From the NCBI RefSeq assembly GCF_029076445.1, contig NZ_JARESG010000012.1, forward strand, positions 88,295 through 152,294: a stretch of DNA of 64,000 nucleotides, written 5' to 3'. Shown here in pieces: positions 1-8,017 of this stretch. How positions within the stretch are numbered: the first letter of the stretch is position 1; the number at the start of each line of letters is the position of its first letter. Under the pieces are notes generated by a model. It was given only the letters and a program-made list of their open reading frames with translations, was not told where the DNA came from and made no database searches. The translations under genes were made by a program, and so were the position numbers. The DNA comes from Pseudarthrobacter naphthalenicus (lineage in GTDB: Bacteria; Actinomycetota; Actinomycetes; Actinomycetales; Micrococcaceae).

Positions 1-52
1 TGCACTCAACCTCGACACCAACGGCAGTTCCCAACAGAAAGACAACATCCTC

Positions 53-676
53 ATGAAGCTCCAAGTTGCCATCGACCTCCTGACCACCGAAGCGGCGCTC
101 GAAGTCGCCGGCCAGGTTGCCGAATACGTTGACATCATCGAACTCGGTACCCCGCTGATCAAAGCCGAAGGCCTCTCCGCCGTCACCGCCATCAAGAACG
201 CCCACCCGGACAAACTGGTCTTCGCCGACCTCAAGACCATGGACGCCGGCGAACTGGAGGCGGACATTGCGTTCAAAGCCGGGGCTGACCTGGTCACCGT
301 GCTCGGTGCAGCCGATGACTCCACCATCGCCGGCGCTGTCAAGGCTGCCAAGGCCCATAGCAAAGGCATCGTTGTCGACCTCATCGGCGTGGCTGACAAG
401 GTCACCCGCGCCAAGGAAGTACGCGCCCTGGGCGCGAAGTTCGTGGAGATGCACGCCGGCCTGGACGAGCAGGCGCAGCCGGGCTTCGACCTGAACGCCC
501 TGCTCCTGGCCGGCACGGAAGCCCGGGTCCCGTTCTCCGTGGCAGGCGGCGTGAAGCTTGCCACCATCGCAGACGTCCAGAAGGCCGGCGCCGATGTTGC
601 CGTTGCCGGCAGCGCAATTTACGGGGCAGCTGACCCCGCCCTGGCGGCCAAGCAGCTCCGCGCGGCCATCAACTAA
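53..676 (+). CDS. hxlA: 3-hexulose-6-phosphate synthase
   Basis: Condenses formaldehyde with ribulose 5-phosphate to hexulose 6-phosphate, the entry step of the ribulose monophosphate pathway. The 207-residue protein has the usual family length and the OMP-decarboxylase-superfamily barrel signature: an early acidic residue in AIDLL, E30 in IIELGTPLI, the D-x-K-x-x-D motif in FADLKTMDAG and a C-terminal phosphate-binding FSVAGGVK...AGSAIYG. The ATG is preceded by a modest purine stretch. The partner isomerase (hxlB) is not in the window; it may lie upstream, since the 52 bases before the start have an open frame in phase with this gene. Next come formaldehyde-oxidation genes, which supports a detoxification and assimilation role. 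Confidence 0.93.
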   Translation: MKLQVAIDLLTTEAALEVAGQVAEYVDIIELGTPLIKAEGLSAVTAIKNAHPDKLVFADLKTMDAGELEADIAFKAGADLVTVLGAADDSTIAGAVKAAKAHSKGIVVDLIGVADKVTRAKEVRALGAKFVEMHAGLDEQAQPGFDLNALLLAGTEARVPFSVAGGVKLATIADVQKAGADVAVAGSAIYGAADPALAAKQLRAAIN

Positions 677-828
677 GCCGCCATTAACTGACTGGGCATC
701 CCCGCGGTTGATGATCTCCTTAGCGGGATCGCACAAGCAAAGATGTGGAACCCCGTCACGTCAGTTAGATTGGCATTTGGTGCCGATTCACCGGGTCCGA
801 ACGGATCCAGGAAAGGAACACAAGAATA

Positions 829-1932
829 ATGGTGCATAAAGTACAGGCCGTCATTGTCAGGGAGAAGAACGCCCCGGTTTCGCTGGAGACCATTCTGGTC
901 CCGGATCCCGGGCCGGGGGAGGCCCTGGTGGACATTCTCACCTGCGGCGTCTGCCACACCGACCTGCACTACAAGCAGGGTGCCATCGGCGATGACTTCC
1001 CTTACCTGCTGGGCCATGAGGCCACCGGCGTGGTCAGCGCGGTGGGTCCCGATGTCACGCAGGTGGCCCCGGGCGACCGGGTGATCCTGAACTGGCGCGC
1101 CGTCTGCGGGGAATGCCGCGCCTGCGCCAAGGGCCAGCCGCAGTACTGCTTCAACACGCACAACGCGACGCAGAAAATGACCCTCGAGGACGGAACCGAA
1201 CTCTCTCCCGCGCTGGGCATTGGCGCGTTCGCGGAGAAGACTCTTGTTGCCGCCGGGCAGTGCACAAAAATTGACGACGACGTCGATCCCGCCGCCGTCG
1301 GGCTGCTCGGCTGCGGCGTGATGGCAGGCATTGGTGCAGCCATCAACACGGGCGAGGTCAAGCGCGGCGAATCCGTGGCTGTCATCGGCTGCGGCGGCGT
1401 GGGCATCGCCGCGATCGCCGGGGCAAAGCTCGCGGGCGCCACCACCATCATCGCGGTGGACATCGACGCCAAGAAGGTGGAGATGGCCAAATCCCTTGGC
1501 GCCACCCACGGCGTGGATTCCAGCCAGGAAGACCCCATCGAGGCAATTCGGGCCCTCACAGGCGGCAACGGCGCGGACGTGGTGATTGACGCCGTCGGAC
1601 GCCCCGAAACCTACAAGCAGGCGTTCTACGCCCGCGACCTCGCCGGCCGCGTGGTCCTGGTGGGTGTCCCGGCGCCGGACATGAAGCTTGAGCTGCCGCT
1701 GCTGGATGTCTTTGGCCGGGGAGGATCGCTGAAGTCCTCCTGGTACGGCGACTGCCTGCCCTCCCGGGACTTCCCCATGCTCGTGGCGCATTACAAGCAG
1801 GGCAACCTGGACCTGGACGCGTTCGTGTCCGAGCGGATTTCCATCGACCAGGTCGAGGAAGCGTTCGGCAAGATGCACGAGGGCAAGGTGCTGCGCTCGG
1901 TAGTTGAACTCCCCGCCGCGGTGACTTCCTGA
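829..1932 (+). CDS. S-(hydroxymethyl)mycothiol dehydrogenase (zinc-type MDR alcohol dehydrogenase)
   Basis: Oxidises the adduct of formaldehyde with mycothiol to S-formylmycothiol using NAD, the actinobacterial counterpart of glutathione-dependent formaldehyde dehydrogenase. The 367-residue protein shows the catalytic zinc site (CGVCHTD and GHEATG), the structural zinc loop [15 protein letters not shown] and the nucleotide-binding [17 protein letters not shown]. Length and the Gx-rich class III pattern match MscR-type enzymes; assignment to mycothiol rather than a general alcohol comes from the family resemblance and the neighbours. A GGAAAGGA ribosome-binding site lies about 11 bases before the ATG. 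The stop overlaps the next start by one base (TGATG), so the two are translationally coupled. Confidence 0.9.
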   Translation: MVHKVQAVIVREKNAPVSLETILVPDPGPGEALVDILTCGVCHTDLHYKQGAIGDDFPYLLGHEATGVVSAVGPDVTQVAPGDRVILNWRAVCGECRACAKGQPQYCFNTHNATQKMTLEDGTELSPALGIGAFAEKTLVAAGQCTKIDDDVDPAAVGLLGCGVMAGIGAAINTGEVKRGESVAVIGCGGVGIAAIAGAKLAGATTIIAVDIDAKKVEMAKSLGATHGVDSSQEDPIEAIRALTGGNGADVVIDAVGRPETYKQAFYARDLAGRVVLVGVPAPDMKLELPLLDVFGRGGSLKSSWYGDCLPSRDFPMLVAHYKQGNLDLDAFVSERISIDQVEEAFGKMHEGKVLRSVVELPAAVTS

Positions 1933-2552
1933 TGGGCGTCACCATTGAAAACCTGGTCACCTCGGGCACGTTTTCGCTCGACGGCGGAACGTGGGATGTG
2001 GACAACAACGTCTGGATTGTGGGCAACGACGATGAGTGCGTGATCATCGATTCCCCGCACGATGCGGCTGCGATCATCAACCAGGTCCGCGGCCGTAAGG
2101 TCCTGGCCATCCTGCTGACCCACGCGCACAACGACCACATCGGCGCGGCACGTGAGGTTGCCGCCGCCGTCGGCGCCCCGATCATCCTGAACCCGGAGGA
2201 CCTGGTCCTCTGGAAGCAGGTTTACCCGGATGCGGACCCGGACCGGTACCACGGCGACGGCGATATTTTCGAGGTGGGCGGCACGGCGCTGCTGGCCATC
2301 CACACCCCGGGACATTCCCCCGGCTCCACCTGTTTCTACCTTGAGACAGAGGGAACGGTGTTCACCGGCGATACTCTCTTCAACGGTGGACCCGGGGCAA
2401 CGGGACGGTCCTACAGCGACTATCCCACCATCCTGGCGTCCATCCGGGAGCGGCTCCTCGTCCTGCCGACGGAGACAGTGGTCCGCACCGGCCACGGCGA
2501 CAACACCACCATTGGTGCTGAACGGGAAACGCTGGCTAAGGTTTCCGAGTAA
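1932..2552 (+). CDS. MBL-fold metallo-hydrolase, putative S-formylmycothiol hydrolase
   Basis: A 206-residue metallo-beta-lactamase-fold protein with the metal motif HAHNDH, a downstream GHSPGSTCF histidine, the D of FTGDTLF and a C-terminal TGHGD. This set matches glyoxalase II-like thioester hydrolases. It starts on the last base of the preceding mycothiol-dependent dehydrogenase stop codon, so it is co-translated with it. From the context I infer that it releases formate from S-formylmycothiol; the fold is certain, the substrate is not. A long perfect hairpin follows about 25 bases after the stop. Confidence 0.82.
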   Translation: MGVTIENLVTSGTFSLDGGTWDVDNNVWIVGNDDECVIIDSPHDAAAIINQVRGRKVLAILLTHAHNDHIGAAREVAAAVGAPIILNPEDLVLWKQVYPDADPDRYHGDGDIFEVGGTALLAIHTPGHSPGSTCFYLETEGTVFTGDTLFNGGPGATGRSYSDYPTILASIRERLLVLPTETVVRTGHGDNTTIGAERETLAKVSE

Positions 2553-2577
2553 AGCAGGGTCGCGAAACAGCAGTAGC

Positions 2578-2618
2578 CCCGTTGAGGCGCGCCAGGACAG
2601 CTGGCGCGCCTCAACGGG
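2578..2618 (+). terminator. 18-bp perfect hairpin after the MBL gene
   Basis: Arms 2578-2595 and 2601-2618 are perfectly complementary over 18 bp with a 5-base loop and are followed by CGTTTTGG. It lies 25 bases after the MBL stop and 45 bases before the formate-dehydrogenase-like start, on the same strand. It may end the upstream operon or reduce read-through into the downstream gene. Confidence 0.8.
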
Positions 2619-2662
2619 CGTTTTGGACAAGAACGGCGTGAGCCGCAAAGGAAGTTGGAACA

Positions 2663-5041
2663 ATGAAGTTCGGTAAGCAGCCCGCACCGGTCGCGGACAT
2701 CAACGAGGACAACCTCGAAGTCCACAAGCCCAAAACGGAAGCGGCCGGAGTCAAGGCCGTGATGGTGGCCTTGGAACGCGCCGTGGCCCAGGCCGGCGTG
2801 ACACGGACCGCGCAGTCCCTGCTGCGGCTGAACCAGCAGGGCGGATTCGACTGCCCCGGCTGCGCCTGGCCCGAATCGGCCACCAAGCGCAAGGCGGCAG
2901 AGTTCTGCGAGAACGGGGCCAAGGCGGTGGCCGAGGAGAACACCCTGCGCACGGTGGGGGCTGAGTTCTGGGCCACGCATTCCATCGCCGAACTCTCAAC
3001 CAAGACCGAATACTGGCTGGGCAACCAGGGACGGATCAGCGAACCGGTGGTGATCCGGGAGGGGGAGTCACACTATTCGCCGATCTCCTGGGCCGAGGCC
3101 TTCGACCTGATCGGCGAACACATCCGGGCTTCCACCCCGGACCGCTGCGTTTTTTACACCTCCGGGCGGACCGCGAACGAGACCGCGTTTATGTACCAGC
3201 TCTTCGCCCGCGCCCTGGGCACCAACAACCTGCCGGACTGCTCCAACATGTGCCACGAGTCCTCCGGTTCGGCTCTGAACCCGACAATCGGCATCGGCAA
3301 GGGCACCGTGTCCCTGGAGGACATCCACGATTCCGAACTCATCTTCGTGGTGGGGCAGAACCCGGGCACCAACCACCCACGCATGCTGTCCGCGCTGAAG
3401 GAATGCAAGGACAAGGGCGGCAAGGTGGTGGCCGTTAACCCCCTCCCGGAAGCCGGCCTGTTCAACTTCAAGGACCCCCAGACCGTCTCCGGCGTGGTGG
3501 GCGGCGGCACGCCGCTGGCCGATGAATACCTGCAGATCAAGGTGGGTGGTGACCTCGCACTCTTCCAGGCACTGGGCCACCTGCTCCTGGCGGAGGAGGA
3601 ACGCAACCCGGGCACCGTCGTGGACCGTTCCTTCATTGACGCACAAACCGATGGGTTCGACGCCTACACCGAAGCCCGCAAAGAACTGGACTGGGATGAG
3701 ACGGAGAAGGCCACCGGGCTGTCCCGCGGACAGATCGAAACCGTGGCCGGAATGCTCATCAAGTCCAAGGCCACCATCTTCTGCTGGGCCCTGGGCGTGA
3801 CCCAACAGCCGCACTCGGTGGACACCATCAAGGAAATGGTCAACGTCCTGCTCCTGCAGGGCAACTTCGGCAAGCCCGGCGCCGGTGCCTGCCCCGTCCG
3901 CGGACACTCCAACGTCCAAGGTGACCGGACCATGGGTATCTGGGAAAAGCCCAAGGAATGGCTCCTCGACGCACTGGACGCCGAGTTCGGAATCCAGTCG
4001 CCGCGGCATCACGGCCACGACGCTGTCGAGTCCATGGAGGCTTTTGAGCGCGACGAGGTGGACGTTTTTGTGTCCATGGGCGGCAACTTCTCGCTGGCCT
4101 GCTCGGATACCGAAACCCTGGAAGCGGGCATGCAGCGGATTGGCCTGACTGTGCACATCTCCACCAAACCCAACCGGTCCCACATCGTGCATGGCCGCAC
4201 CTCGCTGATCCTGCCCACCCTGGGCCGGACGGACAAGGACGATAAGCACCCCAAGGGCGCCCAGTTCCTGTCCGTGGAGGACTCCATGTCCGTGGTCCAC
4301 TCCACCCAGGGCAGGCTCCAGCCGGTCTCGGACCACCTGCTTGCCGAGCCCGTCATTGTGGCGCGGATGGCCGAGGCGACCTTCGGGCCGGACCACCCGG
4401 TGGACTGGAAAGCCATGGCCGAGGACTACGACGTGGTCCGTGACCACATTTCCCGGGTCCTGCCCGGGTTCGAAGACTTCAACACCAGGGTCCGCACCAA
4501 GAACGGGTTTGTGCTGCCCAACCCGCCGCGCGATACCCGCTCCTTCAAGACGGACATCGGCCGCGGCCGCTTCACCGTGAGTCCGCTGGAATACCTGACC
4601 CCGCCGGACGGCCACCTGGTGCTCCAGACCATCCGCAGCCACGACCAGTACAACACCACCTTCTACGGCCTGGACGACCGGTACCGCGGCATCTCGGGCG
4701 GCCGCCGGGTGATCCTGGTGCACCCCGAAGACCTCGCCGAACTCGGCTTCAAGGACCGGGACCTCGTGGACGTGGTCAGCACCTTCCGTGGTCACGACCG
4801 GCAGGCGGACAAGTTCCGCCTGGTGGCCTACCCGACGGCGAAGGGCTGCGCCGCCGCGTACTTCCCCGAAGCCAACGCCCTGGTCCACAAAGAGAACGTG
4901 GCCCGGGAATCGAACACTCCGGGTTTCAAGGCGATGTTTGTCCGGTTCGTGCCGCACCTGGCGGAGCCGGACGGAACAGAGTCGGAGGCAGCGGGGGCGG
5001 AAGCAGCCCAGGATTCTGCTGCGCTGGCCGCTGCCGGCTGA
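2663..5041 (+). CDS. FdhF/YdeP-family molybdopterin oxidoreductase (formate dehydrogenase-like)
   Basis: A 792-residue molybdopterin enzyme of the FdhF/YdeP type. Visible landmarks are CPGC at residues 64-67, the FYTSGRTANE segment near 164-173, the presumed molybdenum-ligand cysteine C197 in SNMCHESSG (cysteine, not selenocysteine), the cofactor-binding VVGQNPGTNHPR and VNPLPEAG stretches, and a C-terminal molydopterin-binding domain containing TIRSHDQYNTTFYG. The usual family length is about 760-790. Its position after a mycothiol-dependent formaldehyde oxidation pair suggests that it oxidises formate to carbon dioxide. No separate electron-transfer subunit or fdhD is present nearby. YdeP relatives have also been linked to acid stress, so the substrate is inferred. 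Confidence 0.85.
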   Translation: MKFGKQPAPVADINEDNLEVHKPKTEAAGVKAVMVALERAVAQAGVTRTAQSLLRLNQQGGFDCPGCAWPESATKRKAAEFCENGAKAVAEENTLRTVGAEFWATHSIAELSTKTEYWLGNQGRISEPVVIREGESHYSPISWAEAFDLIGEHIRASTPDRCVFYTSGRTANETAFMYQLFARALGTNNLPDCSNMCHESSGSALNPTIGIGKGTVSLEDIHDSELIFVVGQNPGTNHPRMLSALKECKDKGGKVVAVNPLPEAGLFNFKDPQTVSGVVGGGTPLADEYLQIKVGGDLALFQALGHLLLAEEERNPGTVVDRSFIDAQTDGFDAYTEARKELDWDETEKATGLSRGQIETVAGMLIKSKATIFCWALGVTQQPHSVDTIKEMVNVLLLQGNFGKPGAGACPVRGHSNVQGDRTMGIWEKPKEWLLDALDAEFGIQSPRHHGHDAVESMEAFERDEVDVFVSMGGNFSLACSDTETLEAGMQRIGLTVHISTKPNRSHIVHGRTSLILPTLGRTDKDDKHPKGAQFLSVEDSMSVVHSTQGRLQPVSDHLLAEPVIVARMAEATFGPDHPVDWKAMAEDYDVVRDHISRVLPGFEDFNTRVRTKNGFVLPNPPRDTRSFKTDIGRGRFTVSPLEYLTPPDGHLVLQTIRSHDQYNTTFYGLDDRYRGISGGRRVILVHPEDLAELGFKDRDLVDVVSTFRGHDRQADKFRLVAYPTAKGCAAAYFPEANALVHKENVARESNTPGFKAMFVRFVPHLAEPDGTESEAAGAEAAQDSAALAAAG

Positions 5042-5049
5042 TCCAATAA

Positions 5050-5096
5050 CGCAACGGCCCAGTCTCCCAGTGAATCAGGGAGGCGGGGCCGTTGCG
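5050..5096. terminator. Bidirectional terminator between convergent genes
   Basis: Outer arms 5050-5060 and 5086-5096 pair over 11 bp. Inner arms 5062-5068 and 5078-5084 add 7 bp with one G-U pair, separated by one mismatch; the loop is 5069-5077. It lies between the end of the molybdopterin gene and the end of the opposite-strand LuxR-type gene, so it probably serves both. Confidence 0.75.
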
Positions 5097-5123
5097 CGTT
5101 GGCCGGTCAGCGGGCTTGCCTCG

Positions 5124-6392
5124 TCACCGGAGTCCGTGGCTGTGTGCCAGCGCGATCGCCTCGGTGCGGGAGCCGACGTCGAGCTTCCTGAACAGGTTCC
5201 GCACATGGAACTTAACCGTGTTCTCGCTGATGCCCAGGGTGGAGGCGATGGTCCGGTTGCGGTGCCCGGCCACAAGGTGCTCGAGTACCTCGAGCTCCCG
5301 GGCGGCAAGGTCCCAGCCGGCCACATCCCCGGCCGGGCTTGTCTTCTTCAGGTCCAACGGGAGGGTGACAAAAACGTCCGCACCCCAGCCCGGCATCACG
5401 TCGATCCGCAGGGTTCCGGTGAGGGCCTGCACGCGGCGGTCCAGGCGGGCGATGCTCGGGGAGTCGGCCTTAAGTGCACCCCGGCCGTCGTCGCGGACGT
5501 TGATCAGCAGGTTGTCGCCGTCGCAGTCCCACTGCGTCCGCACCCTGCTGACATCCGGCTGCTCCGTCATGGCCAGCACCAGCCCGCGGACGATGGCCCG
5601 TGCCGCGTGCGCAACTTCGCCAGGCAGGGCCCTTCCGTTCAGCGGCGGTTCAATAAATTCGATCTCGATGCCGCTGTAGCGTGTGAGCGGCCGCAGGTCC
5701 TCCCGCAGGCGTTCGAAGGCCTTGGCGACCGGCTCCTGCACCAGGTCCGTGGTGCGGTCGCTGTGGGTCCGGAGCCCGATCAAAGCTTTGGCGGTGAGGT
5801 CGGTGACGGTGATGCGGGCTGCCGCATCGTCCAGCGAGGATGACCGCAGGGCCGCCAGCAGGGTCTCCAGGGTGGTGGAGTGCAGATCTGTCAGTTCCGC
5901 CGTCACGCGGAGGCGTTCAGCGGATGCCGCACGGGATTCGAGCAGGTACGACGGCGGCGCGTCCGCCACTTTCTCCCGGATCCGCCGCGCAGTCAGGTGC
6001 CACAGATACGTCACGAGCTTCAGGGCATCGGCGCGCTCGGCATCGGTGGCGGGATCAGTGAAGACGAGCAGGGCGTTGCTGGAGGCGTGCTTCAGGGCCA
6101 GCACCCGGCGGGGCTGTCCCGCGAGCCTGGCTTCCCCAAACCAGGGCACCTCATCCTTAAGGGTGGCCCGGACTGTATCCAGCTCGGTGATGGAGACCCG
6201 GGAAATGATGTCCTCATCGCCCGCCTTCTTCTGCGGCCGGCCCGTGCAGTCTTCTGTGAAGATTACCAGGGCACTGCTGGCCAGGTAGGGGAGTGTGGCT
6301 TCGCGCAGACGCTCCGCTATCAGGGCGAGCGGGGCATCGGCCAAGGCTGCCACGCTCTGTAATAGCGGCCACGGCAGGTCTGGGAGAGGCAT
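5124..6392 (-). CDS. Kinase-like ATPase domain fused to LuxR-type DNA-binding domain
   Basis: A 422-residue regulator. Residues 1-140 form a GAF-like sensory region. Residues 155-215 resemble the dimerisation/H-box helices of NarX/LiaS kinases, but the expected E-L-H-D reads E-L-T-D (T168), so the phospho-accepting histidine is missing. Residues 255-346 look like a HATPase_c domain, with NVRDDGRGA at 298-306 and WGADVFVTLPL at the end. Residues 358-422 are a clear LuxR/NarL helix-turn-helix (LAARELEVLEHLVAGHRNRTIASTLGISENTVK is split across this segment). It converges on the formate-dehydrogenase-like gene and may control the formaldehyde module; that link is inference. The start has AAGGAA seven bases upstream. 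Overlap of the sensory region with any known ligand domain is unresolved. Confidence 0.8.
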   Translation of the reverse strand: MPLPDLPWPLLQSVAALADAPLALIAERLREATLPYLASSALVIFTEDCTGRPQKKAGDEDIISRVSITELDTVRATLKDEVPWFGEARLAGQPRRVLALKHASSNALLVFTDPATDAERADALKLVTYLWHLTARRIREKVADAPPSYLLESRAASAERLRVTAELTDLHSTTLETLLAALRSSSLDDAAARITVTDLTAKALIGLRTHSDRTTDLVQEPVAKAFERLREDLRPLTRYSGIEIEFIEPPLNGRALPGEVAHAARAIVRGLVLAMTEQPDVSRVRTQWDCDGDNLLINVRDDGRGALKADSPSIARLDRRVQALTGTLRIDVMPGWGADVFVTLPLDLKKTSPAGDVAGWDLAARELEVLEHLVAGHRNRTIASTLGISENTVKFHVRNLFRKLDVGSRTEAIALAHSHGLR

Positions 6393-6496
6393 GCTGAATT
6401 CCTTGCGGATGGGTCAGGAATGGATAACGGGATTCCTTGCCATTTTCGCATCCCGCCCGCGGGAACGGTGACCTGGCAGCTCAGATGCTGCTAAGC

Positions 6497-6530
6497 AAGT
6501 GGTCCGCCAGCTGATGCCGGCGGACCACTT
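6497..6530 (-). terminator. Hairpin downstream of the MatC-like gene
   Basis: Arms 6497-6508 and 6519-6530 are perfectly complementary over 12 bp around a 10-base loop. It sits 27 bases beyond the stop of the minus-strand carrier gene. There is no U-tract, as is common for actinobacterial terminators. Confidence 0.65.
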
Positions 6531-6556
6531 TGCGTTGTCGGTGACGGGCGGACCTG

Positions 6557-8005
6557 CTACATGATGCCGGTAGGCACCAGCAGGGCCCAGGCGAGGGCCG
6601 GGGCTACCAGCACAACACCGCCGGCGTAGGCCATCAGCTGCTTGTAGACGCGCTGCCGGTCGTCGGGGCGGGCGTTGGCGACCACCAGTGCGCCGTCGGT
6701 GGAGAACGGCGAGACGTCAACCACGGTGGCGGCGATGGCGAGGGCGGCAACGGTGCCGGATGCACTGAGGGAACTGGTGGCCAGCAGCGGGCCGGCCAGG
6801 GGAATGAATGCGGTGAGCAGTGCGGTGGAGGACGCGAAGGCCGAGCCGACGCCGATCACGTAGCAGAGGACCAGGGCGATCAGCAGGGGTGCGCCCAGCG
6901 CCAGGGCCTGCTCGGCCAGGGTGTCGATGACGCCGACGTGCTGGAGCAGGGAGACGTAGGTGATCATGCCGGCCACCAGCAGAACGGTGGACCAGGAGAT
7001 TCCGCCGATGAAGGTCTGGTGTTCCTTGATGTTCACGAAGGCCAGCAGAAGGCCGGCGGCGAGGGCCACAAAGCCGATCGGCATGTGGAAGCCCAGCGTG
7101 CACACCAGCATGATGGCGATCAGGGCCAGGGTGAGGATTTGCTGGCCGTGGGGACGGCCTGTCCGGGAGGTGTCCACGTCGGCGTGCTGGCCGCCGTGGC
7201 TGTCGCGCAGCTTGCCCAGGAGGGCGAACAGCGCCACGGTGAGGGCGGAGAGGATGAGGTTCAGGGCGAAGCTGGCCACGAACAGCGAGCCCTGGTCGAT
7301 GGCAAAGCCGTTCTTGACCGAGATGTCGTGGACCAGCACACCGGCGACAGAGAGCGGGGAGAAACCGCCGGCGTGGGCGCCGTTGATGATGAAGGCGCCC
7401 ATCAGGACGGGGTGGATGCGGGACTCGTAGGCGAATCCGATGGCCGCGGGGGCCAGGAGTGCGATGGCTGCCGGGGAGAAGGTGCCCAGCGAGGTCAGGG
7501 CGGCAGCGATCAGGAAGAACACCCAGGGGAGCAGCATGGTCTTACCCCTCACCAGCCGCACGCACGTCTGGACGATGATGTTGATGGTGCCGTTCCGCTG
7601 GGCCATGCTGAAGAAGTAGGTGACGCCGATGATGGTCAGGACGATGCTGGCGGGGAACTCGTCGAGGATCTGCTTGTCGCTCATGCCCAGCATGAAGTAT
7701 CCGACGCCGAAGGAGGCCACCAGGCCCATGACCCCGATGTTCAGGGGCCATTTGGTGGCGACGACAAACATCACCACCAGGATGACCAGGGGAATGATCT
7801 GCGTTGCGGTCATGCTCGGCTCCGATTCCGGGGTGGCTGCCGGGTTGAAGACGGCACCCCCGAACACGAGGGCAATCAGACCCAGGATCGCGGCCGCGGC
7901 TACCGCTACCAGCAGGATACGGCGGCGGCGGTTGGGACGCGTGGCAGGGGTTTCGCGGATGTCGCTCTTTGCTTCGGAAGCAGGCTCGTAAATGGTTTTA
8001 GTCAT
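6557..8005 (-). CDS. MatC-like dicarboxylate carrier (SLC13/ion-transporter superfamily)
   Basis: A 482-residue polytopic membrane protein with about 12 hydrophobic segments. From residue 65 onward it resembles the MatC family (malonate/dicarboxylate carriers): the MatC N-terminal domain, then GTFSPAAIALLAPAAIGFAYES and a C-terminal VDVSPFSTDGALVVANA motif. It has an additional N-terminal part of about 64 residues with an arginine-rich stretch (RPNRRRR) and an extra membrane helix near 29-51, which is unusual. It begins 12 bases after the stop of the PrpF gene with GAGGAG as ribosome-binding site, so the two form an operon. It probably imports the acid that PrpF isomerises; the exact substrate cannot be read from sequence. 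Confidence 0.85.
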   Translation of the reverse strand: MTKTIYEPASEAKSDIRETPATRPNRRRRILLVAVAAAAILGLIALVFGGAVFNPAATPESEPSMTATQIIPLVILVVMFVVATKWPLNIGVMGLVASFGVGYFMLGMSDKQILDEFPASIVLTIIGVTYFFSMAQRNGTINIIVQTCVRLVRGKTMLLPWVFFLIAAALTSLGTFSPAAIALLAPAAIGFAYESRIHPVLMGAFIINGAHAGGFSPLSVAGVLVHDISVKNGFAIDQGSLFVASFALNLILSALTVALFALLGKLRDSHGGQHADVDTSRTGRPHGQQILTLALIAIMLVCTLGFHMPIGFVALAAGLLLAFVNIKEHQTFIGGISWSTVLLVAGMITYVSLLQHVGVIDTLAEQALALGAPLLIALVLCYVIGVGSAFASSTALLTAFIPLAGPLLATSSLSASGTVAALAIAATVVDVSPFSTDGALVVANARPDDRQRVYKQLMAYAGGVVLVAPALAWALLVPTGIM

Positions 8006-8017
8006 GATCTTGACTCC

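Noticed and set aside
1..52. Possible end of hxlB before hxlA
   Set aside because: One frame stops in a 4-base overlap with the hxlA start, but the 17 visible residues (Ser/Thr-rich) do not resemble the hexuloisomerase C-terminus.
3068..4957. 629-codon minus-strand frame
   Set aside because: Antisense to the molybdopterin gene; composition is that of a shadow frame.
6398..6440. Direct repeat ATTCCTTGC before the kinase-like LuxR gene
   Set aside because: One copy is the ribosome-binding site region itself, so two nine-base matches are weak evidence for an operator.
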